DNA from: Xiphydria camelus
Taxonomy: Eukaryota; Arthropoda; Insecta; Hymenoptera; Xiphydriidae
Length of the DNA: 64,000 bases
NCBI GenBank assembly: GCA_963678675.1
Contig: OY783197.1
Location: 1,212,400-1,276,399 of the forward strand
Reading direction: 5' to 3'
In this document: piece by piece, positions 10,111 through 22,437 of the stretch
How the letters are laid out: each line of letters starts with the position of its first letter
How positions within the stretch are numbered: position 1 is the stretch's first letter
Notes under the pieces: model-generated
Seen by the model: only the letters and a program-made list of their open reading frames with translations
What the model was told of the DNA's origin: nothing
Database searches by the model: none
Program-made: the position numbers and the translations under genes

Positions 10111-11025
10111 CCTGTACAAACAGATATCATATCTGATTAAACTAGTATCGTGTACAATAAAAATTGCTGCGTTTCTTTTTTAGCATGCATACCAACGCAT
10201 CAACTCCATGTGAATTAGTTAATCGAACAGAATTTATTTGAGCCAAACATTTTGGATCGTGCAGATCTTCGGATTACGTTTATATGCAACGCAGTTTATC
10301 CCGATTATGTGAGCGTGAAAATGAGCCTTTACGGATATGTAGAAGAGAAATGAAATAAATAGATAGACTAAGAAAACAATTCGGTAAAATCAACTAAACA
10401 TTTGGTTGAATAGTCGCAATGAAATATTTAATTGATTTTATCGAATTTTTGTCTCGGTACATGATCCGAGAAAATTCCCTGGTAAATTTGGCCAACCATG
10501 ATTACCATCCTAACGCAGCGGTGGTTAAATTATTACATATCGAGAAGTCGAAAGAGTGGCGGAGAGCGAGGACCACTTACTCCGATTGAAACCGATAACC
10601 GATCCTGCAGCACGTAGTGTCCTCAATTGGTCGTTTAATAGTTCGAATGCATGGAACGCAGATCGAGTACAGCACAGCTATGCAAGGAGGGGCTACGCGA
10701 TGCGGAGGAATGTGCGCACTACTCCCTCTTCAGACCCACCACTGCATTTCAACGAAAATCTAACCCCCGGTTATACGAAGACTCGAGCTCCAGCGCGTGA
10801 CTCCCTTCGTGGCACTTTCCCTCCCACAGCTGCTCGCTACTCGGAATTCCGAATATGTCGGGCTTCAAAAATCTTAGTCATCGGAGCATCGTTTAAAAAA
10901 TCCACGAGTCTTAACGCTCAAGCGTAACGGAATATGTAGTTAAGTATAGAGCAATATTTCTCGTACTTCGATAGGCGAGTGTTTGATTAAATACATGAAA
11001 GTCAATCAACTCGTCTACATATTCC
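10111..11025. other. Unique-looking segment, no supported gene
   Basis: A 123-codon plus-strand frame (10556-10927) is the only notable opening. It shows no recognisable motif and has no convincing splice sites or partner exons. No repeat family was recognised. Confidence 0.45.
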
Positions 11026-11271
11026 ACACCGAGAAAACAGTTTGTTAATGGTTAATAAATATCATTTCGAATACAGCGAAATGAATATATCGTTAAGACA
11101 AGAATATAAATGATTATTAATAAAATGTTTCAAACGATTCCCATGAAGGAGTTAATCTTACCCAATTCATATTGCAATAGTTAACGAATATTTACTTGGT
11201 CCGACAAAATGTTTATTTCGCCATATTCAAACAATCATTTATTAATTATAAATAAATAATTTTCTCAGTGC
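11026..11271 (+). repeat. Family F MITE-like element, full copy
   Basis: It starts CACACCGAGAAAACAGTTTG and ends AATAAATAATTTTCTCAGTG. Interior blocks CGAAATGAATATATCGTTAA and ACGAATATTTACTTGGTCCG are shared with the other F copies. This is one of the best preserved copies, with both ends present. Confidence 0.75.
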
Positions 11272-11675
11272 AGAAGGGAGAAAATAAAATAATAAAATGT
11301 GCACGTGAAGTATCGGTAATTGATCATTATCGTCCCTATGAGAGTCCACTCAAAACTTAACTACGATTCAAATTTGTGCTCCTCAGAATTAAACGAATCG
11401 AAAGTAGAGTAATCTGTAAAACGCCATATTTTTGTTCTGAATAATATTGAAACTATTCTTCAATGACGACTCACCTATTGTAACTTATTCCGGACAGGTC
11501 AGCGATCGTCCTGTAACCAAAAAAGAAACACATACGTTAGAGAGAAGAATTTTTCAAAACATTCAATAAATATATATTCATCAGCGGATATTATTTCGGT
11601 CTCGAGTTATTGAAATAACCATAAAAAAATGACGCGCTTCCTTCGTCGATTTTCGTATAAATCTCTATTTTCACT
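11272..11675. other. Unique-looking AT-rich spacer, nothing seen
   Basis: No open frame over 60 codons and no recognised repeat between a family F and a family C element. Confidence 0.5.
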
Positions 11676-11879
11676 ACACTGTAAAAAAGGTTTGGATTTT
11701 TAACATACTTTTATATAAAGCTCTTTTCCAATACGTAATTATGGACATTAATACGTTTCCTCGTGAAATTGCCCTTATAAATTTCATAAAAGAGTATATT
11801 AATTTTCATAATCACGCGTATTGGATGAAATATTTATATACAATTGTAGTAAATTTAATACAATTTGTTTCACGTTGTA
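11676..11879 (+). repeat. Family C MITE-like element, full copy
   Basis: It starts ACACTGTAAAAAAGGTTTGG and ends CAATTTGTTTCACGTTGT. It has AAGCTCTTTTCCAATACGTA, TTGCCCTTATAAATTTCATA and TTAATTTTCATAATCACGCG. The 75-codon open frame across it is incidental. Confidence 0.8.
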
Positions 11880-14819
11880 TGCTTACCATCTTAAAAGTCA
11901 AAGAAACGTTTAGATGCGCAGGCGGAATTCACGAAGCTTCGTCCAACGTTACTTACAATTTAACTTAGGAAGTTTCGCATGAATTTATAGAATTTAATTT
12001 GCTAAGCATTCTTTTAATTTGGAAGTCATTTCAAGAAATTACATGGAAGCTTAAAACTTGTAGCAGTTGCGGGGGTCGCAGTACGAGAGAAAAAGACTGT
12101 TGAGCAAACTGGGGACGCAAATCATTCTCTTACCCACGCTTCCCCCTGCCCCCGAGTTTCCATCCTAAATTAAGAAAGCGGCCGTCTCCTCAAAAAATAT
12201 CTCATTTGTTCCTGCGACTTTTAAGTACCACGCCACCTCTCTCCGTAGATTCAACCTCGCGCATTTATGGATCGACTGCGTTTACCGGTATTACGAAGCC
12301 ATGAGATCCTCAGAAATACTACGGAACGATATGTCACTGATTACGCGAGATAAGCGCTGGAGAATATCACTGAGAAGCGTGAATAAAGGGGAGATTTCGA
12401 GTAAGCGAATGCGGTAGATAAAAGACAGATGTACTTGACGAGTTGTCAGAAGCACAAACCGACAATAGGACCGTTTGAGGTCCCTCTTTGTAGGTATTCT
12501 CGCGTCTTTATGTTGGCGCCAGTGCCTCGGACGTATGCCCTAATAAAATGGAAACTACATTTCAAACGATATTTCAATTTCGCAAAACTTTCGTACACGT
12601 AAACCATACGTCATCGATTCTACACCACGTTCAACACATCGTAATGCATCGTTTTCAATAAATTCACTTAGCTAGAAAATGTATTATTCACTGTTAAAAA
12701 TTACCCTTCAAACAGACTCGTTCTACGTGAATAAATTCTTATTTATCTCAAATAAATTTTTTCATCAGGTTCGTATTCAATTAGAACTTTTCCCGAGTGT
12801 AACTCCTGACTTATGATTGGCATAGAGCACTCACGCGCCTGTTATCTGTACACAAGGTGGCACCTTGCACATTATCAACCACTGTTCTCTTAATTATCGG
12901 GATAAAACATGGGAGAACACGAGTAATACTCTTCGTTTAATTAAATTTTACATTTGTCGAGGTCCGACGAAATGTGAGAATATTAATAATTACGCGCAAA
13001 CAATGCGGAATATTTGCAATATTCGTATTGATTACCGAAAACAAATAATGTCCTCTGTTTCAGTAGCGACTGTATCAACCATCCAAGCTTTGCTTCGCAC
13101 GTCATTGGGCTGTCCCACTCGTTTATATAAATGGTGACGCGCGCGCAATAAAATAAACGCGTTGTAAAGTGAAAAGTGTAGCGATAAATGCGGCGCAGCG
13201 GAAGTATTGACGCCTGTAGTCCAATCGAACAATAAAATTAGTACGTTGTGTATTTCAGTTTTTAATAAAGTATTTCTTTCGCTGGACTTCGCATAATTAC
13301 AAATAATTGAGACGAAAGTTGAAGCTTTAATAATGTCATTGACAGAATATCAAGATTAAAATTTTTTGGCAGTTTTCCTTTTATTCATTTAATAATTATA
13401 TTTATCCAATCGTCCAGACTTTAAATAAAGCTCCAATAATAACAAGATTTTCCAACGTCCCTAACGAAAATAGAATCTGAGGCAAAGTACGACCAACTAT
13501 GAATTTTTATGCCGACATAACGTTCATGGAAAACCATTGAAATTCGTAATCAACAATAGATTTTCACTAACTGCCATAGATATTTGAAGTTTATAAATGC
13601 AAAATCTATGCATTTCTATAGAAAACTACGAACTACTTTAGTGAGCGAAGTTATCGCACGTAGTTAATCATAATAATAACACAGAATTCTACATTTATAA
13701 TATCAACGAATATCGATGAAACGGTTATCTATGGAATATGACGCGATACTATGGAAAATTATAAATGTGTTCCAACTATCATACCTACTTTAGCGTAAAA
13801 TTGACATGAATCGACGTAGAATGGAGTATTTTTTCGGCACTTTGACGCACTTTTTTTTTCCACCGGGGGAATCTCTTCCTTTCACGCCCCTTTCTAAAAT
13901 TCGATTCAGTACTTAAATAGTTCTACACCGCCACCCCCGCTGTGAAGATAATCTCACTGTACCTCTTATACGACAAGCAAGATACGATCTCGCTGCTGTT
14001 ACACGCTACGGTATCTCTGGCCTACAACCATAACGAGCAATCGCAACGAGGAAACAACGGGGGTGGCTAACATTTTACGAGAAATTTTAAGTTATCTCGG
14101 TGTTCACGCGATGTGTACGCAAAGAAAGTAAAAATAGAATCGATTCCCGTGTAATTAAAGCAATACACAGGAAGATCGACAGCGTTTTCACACTACTTCA
14201 CTGCTTTGAAATTATCGTGGCGCTCCACCGACTGCACGTCGACTCCATGTATAATTTATTATTAACTCGTGTCGTTAAAAATGTCACTCGTGATTCATGC
14301 ACGGCTCCATAAAAACCGGCGAGGTCATAGATTACGCCTTGACTCCCTTGTCCCTTCCATGCGCTCGCACACATTTTTCCCACACAATTGTATCGCGGTC
14401 ACGTGCTGGTATGCACAATGCACCGCCCACAATGCCGCATTCGGGGTGGCCCTTTTTACCGCACCGCGCGATACAATTTCGCCCGCGAAATAACTTTGGT
14501 AGTGGCGTGTACCTCGCTCTACGTACGCTAATATTGACATTAATATTCTCGGAGCGAGACTCGTGCTTAACGTGTCCTCTGTTTCAGACACCGGTGTATC
14601 ACAAATCATTGAATGTGAGTATACTGATACGTCGATTTATGTGAAGGAACATTTCAAATTTGCAGAGCTTTAAAGTAAAGTGTGATAAATTTGGAGCAGT
14701 TCCACAATATATCAGATATAATCTGATATATTGAAATCGATTGCTTATTAGATCGATTAAAGTAGAATATTTGGCATTACCTTTGAAGTAAGAAACAAAA
14801 TTGTAGTTCTATTTACACT
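11880..14819. other. Repeat-poor 2.9-kb stretch, no gene recognised
   Basis: This is one of the longest stretches without a recognised repeat family. A possible 110-bp MITE lies at 12692-12802 (CACTGTTAAAAATTACCC to TTTTCCCGAGTG). Overlapping frames around 14100-14640 (up to 115 codons) occur on both strands and share no recognisable domain. Stretches such as this could hold regulatory sequence, but nothing specific can be called. Confidence 0.4.
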
Positions 14820-15100
14820 ACACGCTGAGTGAAATAATTGCTGGTGCTAAAGAAATATTTTCTTTAATTAAAAACATGATGTACTATAATGGATGTACAT
14901 GATGTACTATAAGGAAATATTTGATAGGCTCGAGTGAATGTATTTCGCGCAAAACGAATTTCTTGCTCCAATGAAGAACCAAACATATACTCTTCGAATA
15001 AAGATCTATATTCAATATTCGTAAAATCATATGTTCTTGATTCAAGGCATATTTTTTTCACATTAGCAATTACTTCTCGTGGTGTACTTCTCAATTAAAA
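14820..15100 (+). repeat. Family B2 MITE-like element
   Basis: It starts ACGCTGAGTGAAATAATTGC and ends TAGCAATTACTTCTCGTGGT. It shares GGAAATATTTGATAGGCTCG, TTTCTTGCTCCAATGAA and TTCTTGATTCAAGGCATA with copies at 49.8-50.3 and 53.7-54.0 kb. A 13-bp local duplication, ATGATGTACTATA, occurs at 14877 and 14899. Confidence 0.75.
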
Positions 15101-15777
15101 ATCAAATAACAAATTTCTTTCACGATATTAATAATTTTTCTTTAATTTTCACGAATTCCAAATTTTTCTCCTTTTCGAGTTCTTTAAATCCCTTCGGAAA
15201 TTTCAAGGTGTCGCACTTTTCAGGGAAGCGTTAAAGAACTTCCACGATAAAGTCTATTTCTAATGTTATTCCGCGGGTAAGTGTACCGCGCTGTGAGAGT
15301 GTTAAAATTTTAGTTTCAGATCAACTGAATCGCGATTTAAAGTCAAACTTTGTAGACGTTCAATGCTTAGCAAAGTATTTCACATATATCCGCGTAACTT
15401 TCTCCATTATTGGAGAAAGCGATTGTCGCACGTGTCAGAAAACCCACGGGACGCGTTTTCCATTCGTCCTCGTCTAGTAGACATAAATTGGATGACCTAA
15501 CGTCTAAATAATTGGCCTCCTGTTGTCAGAATGCAAGGACTCTGGGGATTTCTCGCTAACAAGACGTCACCGCCCCTTAGTCTCCTCGGTATGTGAGTAT
15601 ATTACGTCGAAAGAAGGACATTTATATTCGATATATGTACGTACCACACGTGTCTCTGATAGTCCTTTTTCAGACGCCGAGTGCATCGTACTTGAGACGA
15701 TCTTTTTCCTTCGATCGACGCAAGCTCAGGTTGCATCTACATTTGAAAGCTTTGAATAATTCTAGTCGACTTCTCCA
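15101..15777. other. Unique-looking segment, no gene
   Basis: Mixed composition. Two overlapping 78-codon plus-strand frames at 15523-15829 run into family A sequence and are not credible as genes. Confidence 0.45.
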
Positions 15778-16242
15778 CCCACGCGGAAAAGTTCTACATA
15801 TTTTTTACATAGTCCACATGTGTATTTAATCATTAGGAACCATATGTAGATTACGTATTATTTTTTATATTAACAATACCATATGAGGCTAAACATACTC
15901 GCCAGGAAAGAAAATTCAATCACTATTATCTCATTATTTAGGAACTTTTAGCCTACACCGATATAAGACTTTATTGTAAATTGAAACGTAATCTTCAAAA
16001 AAGTATTACACAAATATGAACCAAAAGCTCATAGGTGACGATATTATCTAATAGTGATTCGAGTTTCTTTCTGGCAAGTAAGTCAAGTGTCATTATGGTA
16101 TGAGGACTATGTATAATTGATTTTTGAATGTTTGTATAACTCATATATAATCTGCATATGGTTAATATAGAAATCACACATGATCCACATATGACCAAAT
16201 CTACATACAGATTGCATAAAAAATATATAAAGTTTTTCCGAC
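15778..16242 (+). repeat. Family A element carrying an E insertion
   Basis: The left end CCCACGCGGAAAAGTTCTAC starts at 15778 and family A runs to about 15881. After the insertion it resumes with AGGACTATGTATAATTGATT and ends near 16242 with a decayed TTTTTCCGACTAG. Part of the left half, the middle and the right half of family A are present, so the host element is essentially complete. Confidence 0.8.
15889..16098 (+). repeat. E element containing the 126-bp module, inside family A
   Basis: TATGAGG precedes (15882-15888) and follows (16099-16105) the insert, a likely 7-bp or imperfect 8-bp target duplication. Subterminal inverted repeats are CTCGCCAGGAAAG on the left and CTTTCTGGCAAG on the right. 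The inner part (about 15923-16053) is the ATAATCG module. An 8-bp duplication would fit hAT-type transposition, but no transposase is visible. Confidence 0.7.
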
Positions 16243-16799
16243 TAGACAGAAACTGAATTGCTCCGCATGGTTTAAAAATTGGATTTTTACACAGCTCTAA
16301 ATTAATGAAAATTAGGTCCTTTTCTCACGGCTATTAAACACCTGTCACTGACACTGATTACGATCGCGCAAGGACGTCCACGCTATAAGATACGTCGAAA
16401 GCAAAGTTTCCCTTTCTAAATAACTCGGTGAATCTAAGCCTTAAATCGCAACCCTTCGCAAAACCACAACAACCGCTTCCACGTGCCATTAGCTGCGGCC
16501 GCCGTTTAATTGTATCTCCTCGCCCCTTCAGCTCCGCAGTAACCACCCTTTCCTCTCGCCCCTTCAATTCCACTCATTTACCCCCAGCGTTTACCTCCAT
16601 CCACTCCAGACGAGCCATGCAAACGATACATATTGTATATCGAAAACGGAATAGGCTGCAAAGTTTCTATTCGCGTCACATCGTTATTACATTCTATTAT
16701 ACTTTTGACCGAATATCGTCACTCGTCCCGGCGAGAGCTCCGACAGATAATGACTTTCCACGATACTTTCATGAATTTCATGCGAAAGTCTCTCTATGT
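16243..16799. other. Unique-looking segment, no supported gene
   Basis: A 134-codon plus frame (16428-16832) has low-complexity Ser, Pro and Arg content and is opposed by a minus frame. No family was recognised. Confidence 0.45.
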
Positions 16800-17100
16800 A
16801 CGCTGATAGAAAAGTGGTCCACTTATAATTAGATTTTGATCTACTTTTCATTTCAAAAAAAGCTAAGAAGTAGACCATTTTTAATTGATTAAATATCACT
16901 TAAATGTCATTTTTAAATTGAAAGTAGATCAAAATGAGACGCAAGAATAGTTACACACACAAATAAGCTAAAACATATACCACACCGAGATCATATAATA
17001 TTCATCTTAACTTTCGGATCATTATTGGACCTCATCGAGGATTATCTATTTTGTTTTATCACATTTTAATCAAATCGGCATCAAATTTTTGTACTCGCAG
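16800..17100 (+). repeat. Family L foldback element, decayed copy
   Basis: TTTTGATCTACTTTTCATTT, TATCACTTAAATGTCATTTT and GAAAGTAGATCAAAATGA match the core of the element at 48.74-49.08 kb. The right side (TTTCGGATCATTATTGGACC, ATTTTAATCAAATCGGCATC) matches its right arm. Confidence 0.7.
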
Positions 17101-17682
17101 TACGAATCCCTCGAGGGATTCAACCATGGAATAAAAACCCCGCTTCGTCCGTCGATGCGCAAACTTCCGAAACTTTCGTCGCTCTTTTGGAACACGTACG
17201 TATGTACGCACGTCCCACGTATCCACGAGAAGAAACGAGCGATGCACGAGGCATAACCCCGTCTCGAACGTCGTCCCGCACTGGCTGCACCATATAAGCT
17301 GCTCGGGTTCAACAACTTTTCACAATAGCCAACCACTCCCTCCCTCCCGCAGGGCAAGGAATAAACTTTACTTACGAAACTTTAAAATTGATGATCGTAC
17401 CGGTACGTAAGTATAGCAGCGCGGTAACAAAGTGAGCCAGCGCAGGTTTATCGGACGCGATACAGTTCCAGTGGCCAACTACAGCCTCGTGCTTCGCGCG
17501 ATCTCAATAGCCGCGGGGGTAGTACGTGTAAAGGGAAAAGTGCCTTTCCACCGACCACGAAAATACAAGGCTGCCGCTTACGGGTTCCGCAAAGGAATTG
17601 CATATACCGCACAGTGGTATTGCGCTATTTCGAAAAGTCATTTCCGCTCGTCGAATCGTCTCTCCCTTGGTCGTGAATGGAA
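17101..17682. other. Unique-looking GC-richer segment, no gene
   Basis: Overlapping minus frames (62 and 95 codons) and a plus frame at 17432-17713 that runs into a family A element. None is recognisable. Confidence 0.45.
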
Positions 17683-18029
17683 CCAGGAGAAGTTTTATAT
17701 ATTTTATATATAGTCTGTATATATCAATTTGGTTCTTTATGAATTATATGAAAGACTCAAATAGTCCATGCACAGTCCGTATATGGTTTATATAAAATCT
17801 ATATGGCTAAACTTACTCGCCAGGAAAATATTATTATCTCATTATCTATGAACTTTTGGCCTATATCGCGATATAAAACTTTACCGCAGATTGAAACGTA
17901 ATCTTCAAAAAGGCATTAGACAAATATGAGTGAAAAGCTCATAGGTCACAGGCAATTTAAGCCTCTCGTATGGTATAACCAAATCCAAATATGGATTAAA
18001 TACAAAATACATAGAATTTTCCGCCTGGG
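17683..18029 (+). repeat. Family A element carrying a second E insertion
   Basis: It starts CCAGGAGAAGTTTTATATAT and ends TAGAATTTTCCGCCTGGG, so both termini are present. The E insert lies at about 17807-17965, flanked by CTATATGG and TCGTATGG (6 of 8 match), a possible degraded 8-bp target duplication. Confidence 0.8.
17807..17965 (+). repeat. E element with a truncated 126-bp module
   Basis: It begins CTAAACTTACTCGCCAGG, then ATTATCTCATTATCTATGAA and TTTTGGCCTATATCGCGATA, and ends CAGGCAATTTAAGCCTC. The right terminal part of the module is deleted compared with the 15.9-kb copy. A terminal inverted pair is visible as GGCTAAACTTACTCGCC against GGCAATTTAAGCC. Confidence 0.7.
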
Positions 18030-20038
18030 AAGCGAAAGTCGTAACCCCGTATTTTTTCAACCCCAATTATATCACGTGCAGATGGGCGTGAAACTCTCCC
18101 CCGTACTTCGGAAACGTATACCGACGTATACGCCGTCGTCTGTGTTTTAGAACCGAACTCATCGGTTATTAATGGGGTAACCCCGTTAAAGCTTCTTTGA
18201 CACTCCATCCCTGTTTCGACGTTCCTCGCACCCTACGGCCTGATAGGTCTTTAATACCTATCCGGCCCACGTGGGCGACGATTGTGATTGAAACAAAATG
18301 TGTCAGTGCACGTATGATTAATGAGGCGACGGCGATTATTTATGAATTTAGATGGCATTGTCCACCCCCGGGGTACCGGAATTACGCATCACCCAGTACG
18401 GGCGAGGTGTAGCGAATTGATTTCGGTTGTCACTGCTCGGGCACGACAGCGCGCGCGCACGCGATAAATTATTGAAAAGTTATCAGTCGAGTTGAGTATG
18501 ACAATATTAACCCTTCTGCTCTCTTCATTCGGATCACGGAAAAAAGAAATAAATAAATGCAATATAATTATATGACATGTGATAAGTAATATAATAAATA
18601 CCATTAAGTATCATTTATGAGGGATTAATCATATGTAATGACATTTTCACCCTCCGTTTACTACCCTTCGAATGTCCGTGCCAATACGGTACATGCGCAC
18701 GTATTTATTTCGCGCCTTACTTTTATCGCGGACATGTAAATAAAACGTGCTAAAATTGAAAAGCCTCTCACGAGGCCATTAACTCTAACCGTTCGTGCTC
18801 GAGTTTTTCCCATTTCTCTCCACTGGTGATTATTGTCTCCAGATTCTCCCGGTAATTTCGCACAGTCGATTAGACCGAATTAAAGAAGACTCGCCCAACA
18901 GGCGAGCGAGTAATGCACCAGAGACCCAGATACTCTCGCGCGAAGGAGGCTCGAGTGGTTCGACTGGAAATCAATTTGCGTTGGATAATATACGAGCGTA
19001 GGCTTTATCTTTACGGTCGCGAGCCCTGTCCCTTTGACTTTTCATCCGCGTACTTCAAAGTCGACGATCGATGCTCAGCGCTGCATGAATGGGTACACCT
19101 CGCGAGGTCTCTCTCTGGAAACGTACTCGTCCTGAAAAACCGTCTCGCTCGACGACATCGGCTTTAATCGTCCGCGTTGATATTTCGCAATTAGTTCGCA
19201 TTTGGTCAATACTGCGAGTACAAGGCGTTATGAAGCGCGGTGGAATGTACATTCTCGTTTATGCGAATGAACGTAACTTTTAATTCCTTCGCCGCTCTAA
19301 TTCTAACGGATGGCGCCGGGCGGAAGTCATACACCCGCTGTGCGTACAAGTTAATGAAAATTGCAGAGGCGCCGTCGGCGCGCCTTCGTTTCGTCGTTGG
19401 CGCTCGCCCGCGTATTACAACGACGAGGAGTACCCACCGACGACGTTTAAACGTTAAATTCGTCCTTTTTCGAATTCTTTTTTCGCGACGGGCTGCCCCA
19501 CCCCTTTTTCAGGCGCGACGTTATGAACTCTAGGAAAGGTGAGCTGAGCTGCGGCGATGTATGTACGGTATTTTATGCGCGGCGAGTTATTTTAGCGAGG
19601 GATCGACCGTGTGGTGTTTTTGCAAATTTTATCGGGTGAATGAATTCATCGACGTAACTGGATCCCGTCAAAATCCATGAAAGGACATTCTGAGTGGAAA
19701 ATTACGATTTTTCAAGTTCATTTTAATCGAATTTTACGACGATATACCGCGATAGGCTTTGTCCTTGATATTATTATTAACGATACCGATAATTTTTCAT
19801 TCAATCATTCATGCCAGTTTTTAATTAAAAAACTAATGATTTTGCTGCCTTTGCATAGTGAAAATATAATACTGCAGCCTTTAACATTTGTTTCACTGGG
19901 CAGACTAGATTTAATATTAAAATCAAGGAACTATGTTTTTGTTAAACAAGTGAAGATTATTTCTGCTTCATTCTTTTAAATTAATTTATAAAAATTATAT
20001 TTAAATTCAATCCTTTTTTTAGCTTTTCATATACGTAT
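18030..20038. other. 2-kb stretch without recognised repeats; possible regulatory content
   Basis: No credible coding frame. GC-rich blocks at 18180-18480 and 18940-19560 alternate with AT-rich DNA. The part around 18280-18350 (ACGATTGTGATTGAAACAAA, TGATTAATGAGG) has homeodomain-type core motifs, which are also expected by chance. No function can be assigned. Confidence 0.35.
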
Positions 20039-20288
20039 GCAGAGAAAAAGAATTAATTATATCAACTAAAAATTACTTGCGGGATCGCAATTATTTATTT
20101 ATATCAATGAAATCTTTTGGTCATATTAATTAAATATTTCTTCCTTACGATCAAATACCATTCTACATGATTGTAAGGAACAGATATTTAATTAATGTAT
20201 TACAAAATTGTATTGATATAAATAAATAACTACTCGTGACCGTGCAAGTAATTTTCAGTAGAACGCTAATGAATTCTTTTCTCTGTGT
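20039..20288 (+). repeat. Family D MITE-like element, full copy
   Basis: It starts GCAGAGAAAAAGAATTAATT and ends GAATTCTTTTCTCTGTGT. Internal blocks AAAAATTACTTGCGGGATCG, TGTAAGGAACAGATATTTAA and TAATTTTCAGTAGAACGCTA match the other D copies. It is 250 bp long and non-coding. Confidence 0.8.
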
Positions 20289-20352
20289 ACACAATGCGGA
20301 AGGTTCTACAGGACCTTTCAAATACATACCTTTCAAATAGTTATTAATTACG

Positions 20353-20604
20353 ACACTGAAAAAACAGTTTATTTGTAGTTGAAAAATGTTCGTTTGAATA
20401 TGACGAAATAAACACTTTATTGCATAAAATAAATATTCGTTAATTATCACAATATTTATTTGACACAATTAGATCCTTCGAGGCAATCGTTTGGATGAAA
20501 TAAACATTTAAATAACTAACACATATTCTTTCGTCTTAATTATATATTTATTTCGCCGTATTAGAAGTTATATTTTTTAACTATCGATAAACTGTTTCAT
20601 CGAT
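20353..20604 (+). repeat. Family F MITE-like element
   Basis: It starts ACACTGAAAAAACAGTTTAT and ends with CGATAAACTGTTTCATCGA. Interior TATGACGAAATAAACACTTT and TATATTTATTTCGCCGTATT form a partial inverted pair (GACGAAATAAA against TTTATTTCGCC). It is the sister of the copies at 11.0 and 35.4 kb. Confidence 0.75.
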
Positions 20605-22085
20605 GCGTTTAATTGCTATTCATGTGATTTTATACAGTTTTTAAAAAAATAGATATTAATTCCTATTAAATCGCTATTCATATAATTTCAAACGGTTTTT
20701 TTCAAATAGTTACTTAAATATACTTAGAAACTGACGTACCGAAAAAAAGGTACAAAACAACACGTAAAAAAAGAGAAAATGTAAAAATGGGGAATTCGAG
20801 ACACTGTGATCGAAATCTTTTAAAAAATAAGCTCTCTTCGTAACGATAATTTGACTGTGACGTCGACGGCGAGTGTGTACGTAACTCTGACGTTACAATA
20901 TTTACGCTAAATTAGATACACGGGGAAATTTAGTCATGCATCAGTCTTTTATATTCATATCTCTTTCGGGAGCACTTGATCTTTCTCGTTACTCCGAAAT
21001 CCTTGAGCGTAGAGCATAGAAGGGTCACCGGAGAGCTTGCACTACCTCGGCAGAGTTTTCATTGGCGGATGTACTTCAAAATTCTCCATCGCCGTTTCCA
21101 GAAAAGGACAATTTATTTAAAGCAAAGAAAGGCTAATCGAATTCTTACGAGGTATAAGAAAGAAAAAGATAGATATAAATGCGAAAATAGGGGAACCAGT
21201 ACTAAAAAGCGTCAAAGAAAAATATAAACAAATTATTGAAGTGCATTCTAACGTTATGTAGTTCACTAAATATACAAGATTAAACGTTTAAAAGTTTAAT
21301 AAGTCTACGAAAAGTACTAGCTCGTTTAAAGGCCGAAAACGTTTAATATGCAATCAAACTATTTTTATAAATAATTAAGCCCTCCATTAAAGACCTAACT
21401 CGTATGCCACTTTTTCCCCGACCCCAGGGCGAATAGAATTAAAAAGAAAATCCGATTCGTCAAGCTCTTCAATTCAAATTATCCCCGTTTCTTTGATCCG
21501 TCTCACTCTACTAATAGTATAACGACGCTTTGGTCAGCCGAACGAATGCGGACAACTCAACGAGACAATCACCAGTTTCCAATTGAAATTACCCGTTATC
21601 GCTCGGATCTCACAACACCCTTAACCGCTAAACTTTCGATTTTCCCCAACCCCGATGCAGCGGTGTGGAAACTCTTAGCGAATGCGCGCAAACAATCATC
21701 ATTTATTGCCCGCTTTACGCCACCACAATCGCGCCAAAGAAGACGACCGGATGCGGTGCTTTAATATCCCCCACCGCCAGTACCGGGTTATCCTTCTCGT
21801 TTTACCACCCAAAGTATATCACACGGCAACCGCCGCGGGCGTAACGCGCTTCAAGAACAGATGGTACCACGTTCGTACCCGACGGAATTATTAAAGTTCC
21901 CTGTTTTCCGGCTCCTTATCGTTCGTACACGCCTCGCTCGTGCTCGCTCGCCTCCTACGACGCTCCTCCGCTTTTTAATAAAACGATCATTCGTCGAGCC
22001 GCTACGGAAATGTATATCGAACGTGTCGGTAATCCTGTGTACGCTGCAAAAATTGATATCGAATGGAACTCTTCCGCAGGTAATG
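20605..22085. other. Unique-looking segment, no supported gene
   Basis: AT-rich up to about 21500, then GC-richer. Overlapping frames up to 104 codons at 21546-22175 occur on both strands and share no recognisable motif. Confidence 0.45.
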
Positions 22086-22437
22086 TCGGGTAACCTAGCC
22101 TCAACTGAATGGAAAACTAGCATCGTGATCCAGGACACAGGTAAACCTAGCCGCGAAACATGTTGTGTGACCTAGCCGTGATCGGAGGAGCACCCCGTGG
22201 AACCTAGCACAATGAGAAATTGACATAGCAACCTAGCCGAAAACAAACCTAACCTAGCCGGGGAACCCAACGCCCACCCAGCCCCTGAAAGCAGGCAGAC
22301 CTAGCCACCGATCCCTGTAGCAAGTCGAACCTAGCCCAAAAGGCCTAGCTCGACGTACCCGTAATAATAGTATCTAGCCGACCTAGCCGTACCTAACCCA
22401 ACCTAGCCCAACCTAGCCGCACCTAGCCGACGCACTA
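22086..22437 (+). repeat. Cluster of CCTAGC motifs
   Basis: CCTAGC occurs 13 times in 350 bp, at 22094, 22146, 22171, 22203, 22232, 22253, 22300, 22330, 22343, 22382, 22402, 22412 and 22422. Most are in the context ACCTAGCC. Spacing shortens from 20-50 bp to 10 bp toward the right end, where ACCTAACCC variants also appear. This may be a decayed 10-bp satellite or a variant of CCTAA telomere-type repeats. Confidence 0.8.

Noticed and set aside
22086..22437. Interstitial telomere array
   Set aside because: True CCTAA tandem units are almost absent. The dominant motif is CCTAGC with unrelated spacers.
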